64,000 nucleotides of DNA from JAAYTL01 sp031460505 (lineage in GTDB: Bacteria; Bacillota; Clostridia; Tissierellales; Tissierellaceae). The notes under the pieces are model-generated. The model worked only from the letters and a program-made list of their open reading frames with translations. It searched no databases and was not told where the DNA came from. Location of the stretch: positions 248,001 to 312,000 of the forward strand of contig JAVKTT010000001.1 in assembly GCA_031460505.1 (NCBI GenBank), in the 5' to 3' direction. Shown piece after piece: positions 43,069-51,687 of the stretch. The stretch's first letter is position 1; each line of letters opens with the position of its first letter. Made by a program: the position numbers and the translations under genes.

Positions 43069-44403
43069 CTAGAAAGCAACTTTGAAAACTAAAGCATATA
43101 TTGAAAGAAGTAATGCTAATGGGACATATAAGTATCTTCCAACATTATACCATGTATCACCATGTTTAATCTTAGAACCAAGATTGATTTCATTCATTAG
43201 ATCATCTTTCTTCATTATCCAGAACCAAGAAAGTGCACCTAATGTAGCTCCAATTGGTTGAATGTATATTGATACGAAGTCCATCCAAGGTCCCCATTTT
43301 GATATTGGTTCCATAAATACTCCTATTCCAAAGCAAACTACACCAAGTATTACTAACATTGGAGCACGCTTTAATTTTGGGAATTTATATAATAGTGATT
43401 CACCAACAACCTCGAACATGTTTTGTAATGATGATACTCCAGCAAACACTACCGCAGTAAATAATATCATTGCAAATACTCTTCCAAGCGGCATGTTTTG
43501 AAGTATGTACGGTAAAGTTACATAAAGTAATCCAGGTCCTGCACCTACGTCAAATCCATATGCGAAACAAGCTGGTATAATTACTAGTGCTGCTGTAATA
43601 GCTGCAATGAAATCAAAAATTCCTGTCCATTTGGCACCATCTATTACGTCTTCATCATCTGAAAGATAAGCACCATATACTATCATACCACTACCAGTTA
43701 CTGACAATGAGAAGAAAGCTTGAGCCATTGCCCAAACCCAAGTTACAGGGTCTTTTAATGCATCCCATCTTGGTGTAAACATAAACTTATATCCCTCTGC
43801 TGCTCCTGGTAAAAATGCTACACGGATTGCTAGTATTAGAAAAAGAATAAAGAATAATGGCATCATTACTTTATTTGTCTTTTCAATACTATCAGCACCT
43901 AATAGTAATGTTGCAAGGGTACCAACTACAACAATTAAATGAAATGGTATAACTGAAAAGTCTGTTAATGCAAATGAATCAAACCAAGTGTTAGTATTGA
44001 TTGTCATAAGACTACCTGAGAATGATTGAGCTGCTGCTTTTAAAGCATAGGCTACAATAACTGCATATCCAATAGCTATACACATTGATCCAATAAGTGG
44101 TAGCCAACCCACATTATCACCTAGTAACTTTGATTTTCCACCGGAAGCCCAAGCATTTGCGTATGCTCCTACTGTACCGGTCTTGGCTCTTCTACCTATG
44201 GCATATTCTGCTGATAGTCCAACATAACTAAATAGAACAATAAAAAAAATATAAGCTACTAAAAATGCTCCACCACCATAACTGCCCAATCTGTATGGAA
44301 ATCCCCATACATTAGCCATACCAACTGCTGAACCTACACAGGCTAAAACAAATCCCCATTTACTCGAGAACTTCCCACTGCCTTGTTTGTTACTTGTATC
44401 CAT
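43069..44403 (-). CDS. Neurotransmitter:sodium symporter (NSS) family amino-acid transporter
   Basis: A Na+-coupled amino-acid importer of 444 residues with 11-12 helices. Helix 1 carries the substrate/sodium site SKWGFVLACVGSAVGMANVW; helix 6 has VWAMAQAFFSLSVTGSGMIV. The next gene upstream is tyrosine phenol-lyase. In enterobacteria a transporter also sits next to tpl (tutB, tyrosine-specific) or tnaA, so tyrosine is the likely substrate by inference. GGAGG is 7 bases before the ATG. A long hairpin lies between the two genes. Confidence 0.9.
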   Translation of the reverse strand: MDTSNKQGSGKFSSKWGFVLACVGSAVGMANVWGFPYRLGSYGGGAFLVAYIFFIVLFSYVGLSAEYAIGRRAKTGTVGAYANAWASGGKSKLLGDNVGWLPLIGSMCIAIGYAVIVAYALKAAAQSFSGSLMTINTNTWFDSFALTDFSVIPFHLIVVVGTLATLLLGADSIEKTNKVMMPLFFILFLILAIRVAFLPGAAEGYKFMFTPRWDALKDPVTWVWAMAQAFFSLSVTGSGMIVYGAYLSDDEDVIDGAKWTGIFDFIAAITAALVIIPACFAYGFDVGAGPGLLYVTLPYILQNMPLGRVFAMILFTAVVFAGVSSLQNMFEVVGESLLYKFPKLKRAPMLVILGVVCFGIGVFMEPISKWGPWMDFVSIYIQPIGATLGALSWFWIMKKDDLMNEINLGSKIKHGDTWYNVGRYLYVPLALLLSIYALVFKVAF

Positions 44404-44486
44404 ATACTTTCCTCCCCCTAATTTTCTACTTTATAATAGGAGTCATTATAAAGCGTTTTAATTCATCTCCTTCTTTTTATTAATTA

Positions 44487-44521
44487 GCCCTATATATTTA
44501 GGATACCCAAATATATAGGGC
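44487..44521 (-). promoter_or_regulatory. Intercistronic hairpin between tpl and its transporter
   Basis: Perfect 13-base arms GCCCTATATATTT and AAATATATAGGGC around AGGATACCC. On the minus strand it is followed by an A-rich stretch rather than T's, so it is not a normal terminator. It could stabilise the tpl message or dampen transporter expression. Confidence 0.6.
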
Positions 44522-44557
44522 ATAGATTAATCTAATTAGTTGCTCTGTAATGGATTA

Positions 44558-45943
44558 TTATTTTTCTATTTCTTCAAATCTAGCTGTAAAGAATCTTAAT
44601 TGTTTTGGTTCATAAACAAATCTCAATCCCTTAATATCTTCTTTATGTGCATATAGTTTTATTATAGCGTCTGCTACTACGTCCATGTGTTTGTAAGTAT
44701 AAACTCTTCTAGGAATAGCAAGTCTTACTGTTTCTAGTTTAGGTTTATGGTTTTCACCTGTGTTCTTGTCACGACCAGCTGAGATTATACCCCTCTCCAT
44801 TGCTCTAACTCCTGATTCTAAGTATAGATTAGCAGCTAATGATTGTGCTGGGAATTCTTCTTGTGTTAAGTGTGGACAGAATCTTCTTGCATCTAAGAAT
44901 ACGCCATGACCACCAACAGGTTCAACTATAGGAATACCTGCTTCTAGAAGTCTATCTGCTAAATATCTAATTTGTAATATTCTGTGTTGAATATATTCAA
45001 ATTGAAGGGATTCTTTTAATCCTATTGCAAAAGCTTCCATATCTCTACCACTCATACCACCATAAGATGGCATACCTTCGAATACTACTACTAATTCTCT
45101 AGCTGCTAATAATAAATCTTCATCTCTTAATGCTAAGAATCCACCCATATTAACTATACCGTCTTTTTTACCACTCATTGTAGCTCCGTCAGCATAGCTA
45201 AACATTTCAAGTACTATTTCAGCTATTGTCTTGTCTTGGTAACCTTCTTCTTGTTCTTTAATGTAATATGCATTTTCAGCAAATCTTGTACAATCATAGA
45301 ATACTTTTATACCATGTTTTGCAGTTAATTCTCTAACAGCTCTCATATTAGCCATTGAAACAGGTTGACCACCAGCTAAGTTAACAGTAACAGCTAAACA
45401 TACATAAGCTATGTTCTCAGCGCCTTTTTCTTCTATTAATTTTTCTAACTTATTTAAATCAATATTTCCTTTGAAAGGAATGTCTAATGTTGCATCATGA
45501 GCTTCGTCTCTAATAATGTCAACAAATATACCACCATTTGCTTCTTGATGATATCTAGTTGTTGTAAAATACATGTTTCCTGGAACATATTGACCTGGTT
45601 TTATAGCTATTCTTGAAAGAATATTTTCTGCTCCACGTCCTTGATGAGTAGGAACTAAATAAGGGAATCCAAATACTTCTTGAATAGTTTGTTCTAAATG
45701 TTTAAAGTTTTTACTACCAGCATAAGCTTCGTCTCCTACCATAAGGCCAGCCCATTGCTTATCACTCATTGCATTTGTACCACTGTCTGTAAGAAAATCA
45801 ATATAAACATCTTCTGAGTCAATTAAAAAAGTATTGTAGCCTGCTTTTTTAATTACTTCTTCTCTTTGTGCTCTGTTGATCATCTTAACTGGTTCTACAC
45901 TTTTAATTCTAAATGGTTCTGCTGGATATTTACTAAAATCCAT
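44558..45943 (-). CDS. tpl: Tyrosine phenol-lyase
   Basis: PLP enzyme that splits L-tyrosine into phenol, pyruvate and ammonia. It has 461 residues and aligns closely with the Citrobacter enzyme. The PLP lysine is in TMSGKKD (Lys260), Tyr74 lies in EAYAGS, and Thr127 lies in MYFTTTR. The specificity residues Met382 and Arg384 in AMERGIISAGR and Phe451 in LRFFTARF are those of tyrosine phenol-lyase; tryptophanases differ here. Its operon carries an NSS transporter, and the upstream region has a strong promoter with a repeated ATGCAT site. It would give the cell pyruvate and ammonia for fermentation and release phenol. Confidence 0.95.
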   Translation of the reverse strand: MDFSKYPAEPFRIKSVEPVKMINRAQREEVIKKAGYNTFLIDSEDVYIDFLTDSGTNAMSDKQWAGLMVGDEAYAGSKNFKHLEQTIQEVFGFPYLVPTHQGRGAENILSRIAIKPGQYVPGNMYFTTTRYHQEANGGIFVDIIRDEAHDATLDIPFKGNIDLNKLEKLIEEKGAENIAYVCLAVTVNLAGGQPVSMANMRAVRELTAKHGIKVFYDCTRFAENAYYIKEQEEGYQDKTIAEIVLEMFSYADGATMSGKKDGIVNMGGFLALRDEDLLLAARELVVVFEGMPSYGGMSGRDMEAFAIGLKESLQFEYIQHRILQIRYLADRLLEAGIPIVEPVGGHGVFLDARRFCPHLTQEEFPAQSLAANLYLESGVRAMERGIISAGRDKNTGENHKPKLETVRLAIPRRVYTYKHMDVVADAIIKLYAHKEDIKGLRFVYEPKQLRFFTARFEEIEK

Positions 45944-45988
45944 TTTAAAGCCCCCTTATATATTTTTATATTTTTTGAAAACTTATTT

Positions 45989-46051
45989 ATGCATAATGCA
46001 TGATGCATCATCGACCATCTTTATATTATAACATTGAATTAACTTTGTCAA
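45989..46051 (-). promoter_or_regulatory. tpl promoter with triple ATGCAT operator-like repeat
   Basis: TTGACA (46046-46051), 15 bases, TATAAT (46025-46030) on the minus strand. Just downstream ATGCAT occurs three times at a strict 7-base period (45989, 45996, 46003), and the last lies in the perfect palindrome ATGATGCATCAT (46000-46011). The position near the start point suits a repressor. The nearby GntR protein is a candidate. Confidence 0.6.
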
Positions 46052-46150
46052 TGGGAAAACGTTATATTTTTTTATAATTTTCTTATTTTTTATACTCATC
46101 AATATAATATATCTTTCACATAAAATAAATATGACAAGCTTAAACTTATT

Positions 46151-46205
46151 AAAAAAGGCTAAGTATATTTGGTCTTAAATACGACCTAATAACTTAGCCT
46201 TTTTT
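46151..46205. terminator. Terminator after the NhaC-type antiporter gene
   Basis: AAAAAAGGCTAAGT and ACTTAGCCTTTTTT are perfect 14-base arms; an inner GGTC/GACC pair can form. T-tracts both ways. It lies 34 bases beyond the antiporter stop and upstream of the tpl promoter, isolating the two units. Confidence 0.85.
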
Positions 46206-46239
46206 ACTTTAGATTGTTACATGTGTATAGTGCTTAAAA

Positions 46240-47547
46240 TTATTTTGCTTTTCCTTTAACTGCGAATGCTGGGAAACCTGTAAGTGTTCCAATAACAGCC
46301 ATAACAGCCATTAACATAGGATAAATACAGAATGGAATTATCATAAATGGTGAGATGCTTGCAAGGCCAGCAGCTGCCAATAACTGTCCACCCCAAGGAA
46401 TTGTACCTTGCCATACACTTGCCCAAATATCTAATAGGGAAGCTGTACGTCTTGGGTCAATATCATATTGATCAGCTATATCCTTAGCCAATGGTCCTGC
46501 CATAACTATTGCTATAGTATTATTTGCAGTTGCAATATCTGCTACTGATGTCAAAGCTGCAATCCCAAATTCAGCACCTTTTTTAGACTTAATTTTGGAA
46601 GTTATAGTATTTAGTAGCCAATCAATACCGCCACCATCTTTGATTAATTCTACTAAACCACCTACAACAATAGCAATTAAAGCTAAATCTGCCATTCCAT
46701 TCATACCAGTTTGAATAGCTTGTAAAAATCCAAATATATCAAAACTACCGCCAATAATTCCTAAAACTCCAGAGAATATAACACCAAATGCCAATACAAG
46801 CATAACATTAAAACCTATTAGTGCTCCGACCAAAACTGACAAATATGGAAGAATTTTAATAATACTGTATTCATAATTGCCTTCTAATGCTAAAGAAGTT
46901 CCACTTGTCATTACTGCAAATATTATAGCAGTTACTATTGCTGCAGGTAATACTAATAAGAAGTTAAACTTAAATTTATCCTTCATATCAACACCTTGAC
47001 TTCTAACAGCTGCAATAGTAGTATCAGAGATCATAGAAAGATTATCTCCGAACATTGCTCCACTTACTACTGCGCCAAGTGCAAGTGGATATGTTATAGC
47101 AGTCTTATCTGCTATACCTATAGCGATTGGTGCTATAGCTACGATTGTTCCCATTGATGTACCCATGGAAAGTGATACGAAACAACAAATTAGGAATATT
47201 CCTGGAATTAATAAATTTGCTGGAATAATTGATAAACCAAAATTAACTACTGAATCTACCCCACCCATTTCTCTTGCTACATTTGCAAATGCTCCTGCTA
47301 ATAAGAATATTAGACACATAATCATGATGTCTACATGACCTGCACCTTTAGCAAATAATTCAACATTGTCATTGAATGACCTGTTTTTATTTAGTGCTAA
47401 TGCAACACCTGATACAATGAAGAATGCAACTAATACTGGCATTTTGTAGAAGTCACCTGTTACTGCTGCAGAACCAAGGAACATAAGTAAAAATAATACC
47501 AATGGAAGTAAAGCTAATGGATTGCCTTTGTTTTGTTGTTTGTTCAT
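46240..47547 (-). CDS. NhaC-family Na+/H+ antiporter-like transporter
   Basis: A 435-residue membrane protein with about eleven helices. SLSMGTSMGTIVAIAPIA (about 122-139), GAVVSGAMFGDNLSMISDTT (about 157-176) and SVADIATANNTIAIVMAGPL are the NhaC/ArsB-like discontinuous-helix blocks. NhaC relatives exchange Na+ for H+, or malate/lactate in some cases. It follows the SorC gene by 115 bases on the same strand and could be transcribed with it. The substrate may therefore be an organic acid rather than sodium alone; that is a guess. Confidence 0.85.
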   Translation of the reverse strand: MNKQQNKGNPLALLPLVLFLLMFLGSAAVTGDFYKMPVLVAFFIVSGVALALNKNRSFNDNVELFAKGAGHVDIMIMCLIFLLAGAFANVAREMGGVDSVVNFGLSIIPANLLIPGIFLICCFVSLSMGTSMGTIVAIAPIAIGIADKTAITYPLALGAVVSGAMFGDNLSMISDTTIAAVRSQGVDMKDKFKFNFLLVLPAAIVTAIIFAVMTSGTSLALEGNYEYSIIKILPYLSVLVGALIGFNVMLVLAFGVIFSGVLGIIGGSFDIFGFLQAIQTGMNGMADLALIAIVVGGLVELIKDGGGIDWLLNTITSKIKSKKGAEFGIAALTSVADIATANNTIAIVMAGPLAKDIADQYDIDPRRTASLLDIWASVWQGTIPWGGQLLAAAGLASISPFMIIPFCIYPMLMAVMAVIGTLTGFPAFAVKGKAK

Positions 47548-47662
47548 AATATTTCCTCCTATATATATTTTTTATGTTAAAGTACTATATGTACTCTTAA
47601 CCAAATATTATTACTTATTAAATTGGTAATGCAAAGCTATACCTCATATCAGTGTGATCTGC

Positions 47663-48598
47663 TTATGATTTAGATAATCTTTCTGCTGTTTCATTATCTG
47701 TAATTAATACATCTATATATTCACCCTTCAATGCCCCCAAAATTGCATCATACTTACTTTCACCACCGGCAATTCCTACTACAAGAGCGTTATTTAATCT
47801 CTTTAAAATGTTAAAACCAATGGTTCTTTCATCATAGTTATGCTCTGTTGCATGTCCATTTTTATCAAACCATCTGAACCCTATGTCTCCAACACTACCC
47901 TTTGAGAGTAGGTGATGTACAAATTCATCATTAAAATTCTCATCCTTATATAATTTAGTATTTTGATTCAAATCTCCGATTCCTGCTATAATATAGCTAC
48001 ATCTTTCCATATTTTCAAATGTAGTCCTTAAGCTATAATCAGACATAATAGCATCTTTTATTTCCTTACTATCTACTATTACTGGTGCAAAAAGTATATA
48101 TGAATCTCCACCTAGTTTTTTCGCTATTGTTCGTGTTATTTCATCAGGACTTAAATCAGTAAACGCAATATTTAGTCCTCCTACTAGCTGAACTGATGAA
48201 ACAGTTAGATCTTTGTTAGGTTTAAGTCTTTTTGATACTTCGGATAGAGTTTTCCCCCATGTTACTCCTATAATATCATCCTTAGAAAGGACATCTTCTA
48301 AATATTCAGCTCCTGCAATACCTAAATTAGGCACAATAGCCTTATCATCAATACACGTAATAACAACCGCTTGTTTTAAGTTAAATTTTTCTTCTAATTT
48401 GCCTTCAAGCTCAAAGTTATATTTATCCATGTCCACTATGGTAATGTTTACAATGTTTTCTTCTAAAGCTTTTTTTAGTATTCTATTTGCCCTTTGCCTT
48501 GACATAGCCATTCTTTCTGCAATTTCAGATTGAGTTAATCCCATTTTATAATAATAATAGGCAACTCTAACTATTTCCTTACTTTTGTATTTGGACAT
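47663..48598 (-). CDS. SorC family sugar-binding regulator, copy 1
   Basis: A 311-residue regulator. The helix-turn-helix is GLTQSEIAERMAMSRQRANR (about 20-39), followed by a phosphosugar-binding domain with DDIIGVTWGKTLSEV, VQLVGGLNIAF and GIAGGESKYDAILGAL. It is a close paralogue of the gene at 50093-51028, with the same length and about three quarters of residues identical by eye. Start at 48598 with GGAGG 6 bases upstream. Ligands of this family are phosphorylated sugars; an intermediate of the adjacent pentose pathway would fit. It has its own promoter with sites shared with the 12-gene operon. Confidence 0.92.
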   Translation of the reverse strand: MSKYKSKEIVRVAYYYYKMGLTQSEIAERMAMSRQRANRILKKALEENIVNITIVDMDKYNFELEGKLEEKFNLKQAVVITCIDDKAIVPNLGIAGAEYLEDVLSKDDIIGVTWGKTLSEVSKRLKPNKDLTVSSVQLVGGLNIAFTDLSPDEITRTIAKKLGGDSYILFAPVIVDSKEIKDAIMSDYSLRTTFENMERCSYIIAGIGDLNQNTKLYKDENFNDEFVHHLLSKGSVGDIGFRWFDKNGHATEHNYDERTIGFNILKRLNNALVVGIAGGESKYDAILGALKGEYIDVLITDNETAERLSKS

Positions 48599-48607
48599 AA
48601 GCACCTC

Positions 48608-48710
48608 CACTGCGAAACGTTTTCCTGTATCCTAAACATATGTATATGTATTTGTATTACAATTGCTCATTAAATAATCTTTTGTTGCTTAATATGGCAA
48701 AATTATACCA
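48608..48710 (-). promoter_or_regulatory. sorC1 promoter region with two blocks shared with the salvage operon
   Basis: TGGTATAAT, an extended -10, lies at 48702-48710 (minus). From 48685 down to 48654 runs ACAAAAG, then AATGAGCAATTGTAATAC. A second block at 48608-48625 reads GGAAAACG..AGTG on the minus strand. Both blocks recur before the nucleoside phosphorylase gene (60960-61058). The distance from -10 to block one is the same (16 bases), and the blocks are 28 bases apart here and 25 there. Confidence 0.7.
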
Positions 48711-48783
48711 TAGCATAAAATAAAAAACAACTACTTTATATTCAATATTCAGAATTTAATAAGTATTATAAACCAATTAAAAA

Positions 48784-48807
48784 AATTGCCAGTAAAAACT
48801 GGCAATT
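48784..48807 (-). terminator. Terminator of the 12-gene salvage operon
   Basis: Perfect 10-base arms AATTGCCAGT and ACTGGCAATT around AAAA, followed by a T-rich tract on the minus strand, 36 bases after the mtnK-like stop. The stem base AATTGCCAG is also used in the murA terminator at 61116. Confidence 0.85.
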
Positions 48808-48843
48808 AATACTCGAAATTCTACATAGTCAGGTTAAGTAAAA

Positions 48844-50082
48844 CTAGCATAAGAATCCATATGCCATTTGTAAGGCATTATTTATAGAATTTATATACTC
48901 CCATCCTCCTGTAAATTTATCTCTATTTAATATGAAATTCTTTCCTAATAATATAAGAATTCTTTCCATAATAATTCTATCTTCTATATTTTCAACACAT
49001 GTGATATCAACAACTTTAGAATCTCCAACGGTTCTTCTTAATATCTCTAGGCCAGCAACCCCACAAGCATCAGAAAGTACATTTGATAGGTACCACTCCA
49101 TATATCCTTCTTGTTTTGCCATTATATCTGTTACAGCTTCTTCATAAAGCTTTATAAATTTCTCTTTAAATAGATCTATTATATCTACAATTGTTTTTTC
49201 AATATATGCTAAAAAATTATCCTTTTCTTCCCCATCTTCCATGGTTACATAAGCATTTGCCCAAGAGAAAAATAGATTTCCAATTACATTTCCTAAATCA
49301 TAGCCCATAGGACCATAAAAAGCGAATTCAGGATCTATAACCATAGTAGAATCTTCTTTAACAAATATGGACCCTGAGTGCAAATCACCATGGACTAAAG
49401 ACTGAGCATTATTCATAAATGCATTTTTTAGTTTTCCTGCTTCTAAAACCAATTTTTTATCATCATAAATTATCTTTTCCACAAATACCTTGTTCTCATC
49501 TAAAATAACATTTCTTCCAAGATAATCTGTATAAGGCTCAGAAAATACAAGTTTCTCTGATATATCGCATAAGTCTATATTTATATAATTTCTTACCTTG
49601 TTTTTCTTCTCGCCAGAATCCATGACTAAGTCAGTAGTAAGTAAAAGAGTATTGACCATAAATGTGCTTATATCATCTGCAAATCTAGGAAATTTTTTTC
49701 TACTTAATAACTCGTGTCGTAAATTCCCATGGTCTGAAATGTCTTCCATTGAAAGTGCACACATTATAGGATCATAGTTATAAACTTCTGGAACATGTCC
49801 TGGTGCTAGTTTAGAATGGAGTACTAATATTTCTGCCTCAATCCTATTTCTATCTGTATCTAACAATCTACCAGGAGTATTTCTTAGAGCTACATCTGCA
49901 TGTTTTATAACTACAGATTTTCCTGAAATCTCATCCCATACTTTAAATACATAGTTAATATTTCCATCGCCAATTTCTTTGGCTTTTAAAAATGCATCTT
50001 TATCAAATATATTTAGGTTTTCCTTTGCATAGATAATTATGTCTTTTTCTTCCATCTTGAAGTGAGAACTAAAATTTGCCAT
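48844..50082 (-). CDS. mtnK: MtnK-like 5-deoxy/5-methylthioribose kinase
   Basis: Phosphorylates 5-methylthioribose, or 5-deoxyribose, on C1. It has 412 residues with a eukaryotic-kinase-like fold: the nucleotide loop in KEIGDGNINYVFKV, catalytic LVHGDLHSGSIFV, and the metal-binding MVIDPEFAFYGPMGYDLG typical of MtnK. The start is the ATG at 50082, with AGGGTGAT upstream. It is the last gene of the 12-gene unit, 10 bases after the SorC gene. Its product would feed the MtnA-like isomerase. The choice between methylthio- and deoxy-pentose cannot be made from sequence. Confidence 0.88.
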   Translation of the reverse strand: MANFSSHFKMEEKDIIIYAKENLNIFDKDAFLKAKEIGDGNINYVFKVWDEISGKSVVIKHADVALRNTPGRLLDTDRNRIEAEILVLHSKLAPGHVPEVYNYDPIMCALSMEDISDHGNLRHELLSRKKFPRFADDISTFMVNTLLLTTDLVMDSGEKKNKVRNYINIDLCDISEKLVFSEPYTDYLGRNVILDENKVFVEKIIYDDKKLVLEAGKLKNAFMNNAQSLVHGDLHSGSIFVKEDSTMVIDPEFAFYGPMGYDLGNVIGNLFFSWANAYVTMEDGEEKDNFLAYIEKTIVDIIDLFKEKFIKLYEEAVTDIMAKQEGYMEWYLSNVLSDACGVAGLEILRRTVGDSKVVDITCVENIEDRIIMERILILLGKNFILNRDKFTGGWEYINSINNALQMAYGFLC

Positions 50083-50092
50083 TTTTATCACC

Positions 50093-51028
50093 CTAATTTT
50101 CTATTAATCTTTTAGCTGTTTCATTGTCTGTGATTAATACATCTATATATCTACCCTTTAATGCACCTAAAATTGCTTCGTATTTACTTTCTCCTCCGGC
50201 TATCCCAACTACAAGGGAATCACTTTTCTTCTCTAATATATTGAATCCTATAGTTCTATTATTATATTTATGTTCTATAGGCTGTCCATCATTATCAAAC
50301 CATCTAAAACCAATATCTCCAACACTGCCTTTAGAAATAAGATATTGTATAAATTCCTTATTAAATTCTCTATCTTTATATAGTTTAGTATCTTGGTTTA
50401 ATTCTCCGATTCCTGCAACAATAATATTGCACCTATCCATGTTTTGAAAAGTAGTCCTTAAACTATAGTCAGACATAATTGCATCTTTGATTTCTTTGCT
50501 ATCTACTATTACTGGAGCAAAAATCATATAGGATTCACCACCAAGTTTTTTGGCTATAGTTCTAGTTATTTCATCAGGACTTAAACTTGTGAAAGCAATG
50601 TTTAATCCGCCTACTAGTTGAACTGCTGATACATTTAGTTCTGTATTAGGCTTAATTCTTTTTGCTACTTCTGATAGGGTTTTTCCCCAAGTAAAGCCTA
50701 TAATATCATCTTTAGAAAGAATGTCTTCTAGATATTCTGCTCCTGCTATACCAAGACTAGGTACTATAGCTTTATCATCAATAGCAGAAATGACTACGGA
50801 TTGTTTTAAATGAAACTTTTCTTCTAGTTTACTTTCAAGCTCTAGATTATATTTGTCCATATCTACTATCGTAATATTTACTATGTTTTCCTCTAAAGCA
50901 CTTTTTAGTACTCTGTTTACTCTTTGTCTTGACATACCCATTTTTTCTGCTATTTCTGATTGGGTTAAGCCTTTTTTATAATAGTAGTATGAGGCTTTTA
51001 CCATTTCTTTATTTTTGTATATTCCCAT
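50093..51028 (-). CDS. SorC family sugar-binding regulator, copy 2
   Basis: A 311-residue paralogue of the regulator at 47663-48598. The helix-turn-helix is GLTQSEIAEKMGMSRQRVNR, and the ligand domain has the same AVQLVGGLNIAF and GIAGGESKYEAILGAL blocks. It differs from copy 1 mostly in the last third (for example YLISKGSVGDIGF against HLLSKGSVGDIGF). It is embedded in the operon between the YczE-like gene and mtnK, so it is autoregulated if it controls the operon promoter. The pair flanks mtnK, as if one segment had been duplicated. Confidence 0.92.
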   Translation of the reverse strand: MGIYKNKEMVKASYYYYKKGLTQSEIAEKMGMSRQRVNRVLKSALEENIVNITIVDMDKYNLELESKLEEKFHLKQSVVISAIDDKAIVPSLGIAGAEYLEDILSKDDIIGFTWGKTLSEVAKRIKPNTELNVSAVQLVGGLNIAFTSLSPDEITRTIAKKLGGESYMIFAPVIVDSKEIKDAIMSDYSLRTTFQNMDRCNIIVAGIGELNQDTKLYKDREFNKEFIQYLISKGSVGDIGFRWFDNDGQPIEHKYNNRTIGFNILEKKSDSLVVGIAGGESKYEAILGALKGRYIDVLITDNETAKRLIEN

Positions 51029-51078
51029 ATAATCACTCCAAACAACTACCTATTTAAGGCAAGGGCTAGTCAAAATGA

Positions 51079-51666
51079 CTAGGCTTGCCTTAGTTCAAAT
51101 CTTTTATATAATTCAATGGTCTTACTCATAATTAATCCAGTCAAAAATGTCCCTAGTATTGTTCCTAAACCAATGCTAGACCCCATTAGATAACCACCTA
51201 CAACAAGGATAATATCTCCGATTGTCTTGGATTTTTGAAAACTTAAATTATACTTATCTGTAAATATTAGTATAATTGCATCAACTGGACCTTCTCCAAG
51301 CTCTGAGATTACAAACATTGCCAATCCTATCCCGAATAAGACAATTCCTGCAAGCAATAGCAATAATCTAATAGTCATAGATGAAGTATTGATATTGATT
51401 TTCATAAATATGTTTAGCAACTCTCCTGTAAGATATGCATTTACTAGTGTACCTATACCAATACGTTTTTTATCTAGAAAAAATATGATTATCAAAAATA
51501 AAGTCATAGAAATCTGGGATCCTCTACCAATGATTACATTAAATACATTAGCGACACCACTTGCAAAAGTGGTTATTGGGTCAACCCCAAGATCTGCCTT
51601 TAAATACAAGGTGATTCCAAAACTCATTACAATTAATGCTAAAAACAAAATTATAAATTTACGCAA
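51079..51666 (-). CDS. YczE/YyaS/YitT-like membrane protein
   Basis: A 195-residue membrane protein with about five helices. FGITLYLKADLGVDPITTFA (about 17-36) and ELGEGPVDAIILIF (about 125-138) are an internal pair of the Gly-x-x-Pro type seen in the YczE/YitT family, whose role is unknown. The TTG start has AAAGGTGTGA upstream. It lies 21 bases from the alcohol dehydrogenase and 50 from sorC2. Its place in the operon suggests transport of a pathway substrate or product. Confidence 0.75.
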   Translation of the reverse strand: MRKFIILFLALIVMSFGITLYLKADLGVDPITTFASGVANVFNVIIGRGSQISMTLFLIIIFFLDKKRIGIGTLVNAYLTGELLNIFMKININTSSMTIRLLLLLAGIVLFGIGLAMFVISELGEGPVDAIILIFTDKYNLSFQKSKTIGDIILVVGGYLMGSSIGLGTILGTFLTGLIMSKTIELYKRFELRQA

Positions 51667-51687
51667 CTAATCACACCTTTAAAACTT

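Noticed and set aside
44558..45943. Tryptophanase (tnaA)
   Set aside because: The fold is shared, but AMERGIISAGR and the C-terminal LRFFTARF carry the Arg, Met and Phe specific to tyrosine phenol-lyase.
46053..46066. SorC operator upstream of tpl
   Set aside because: GGGAAAACGTT resembles the second SorC block, but it is alone, reads away from tpl and lacks the AATGAGCAA block.
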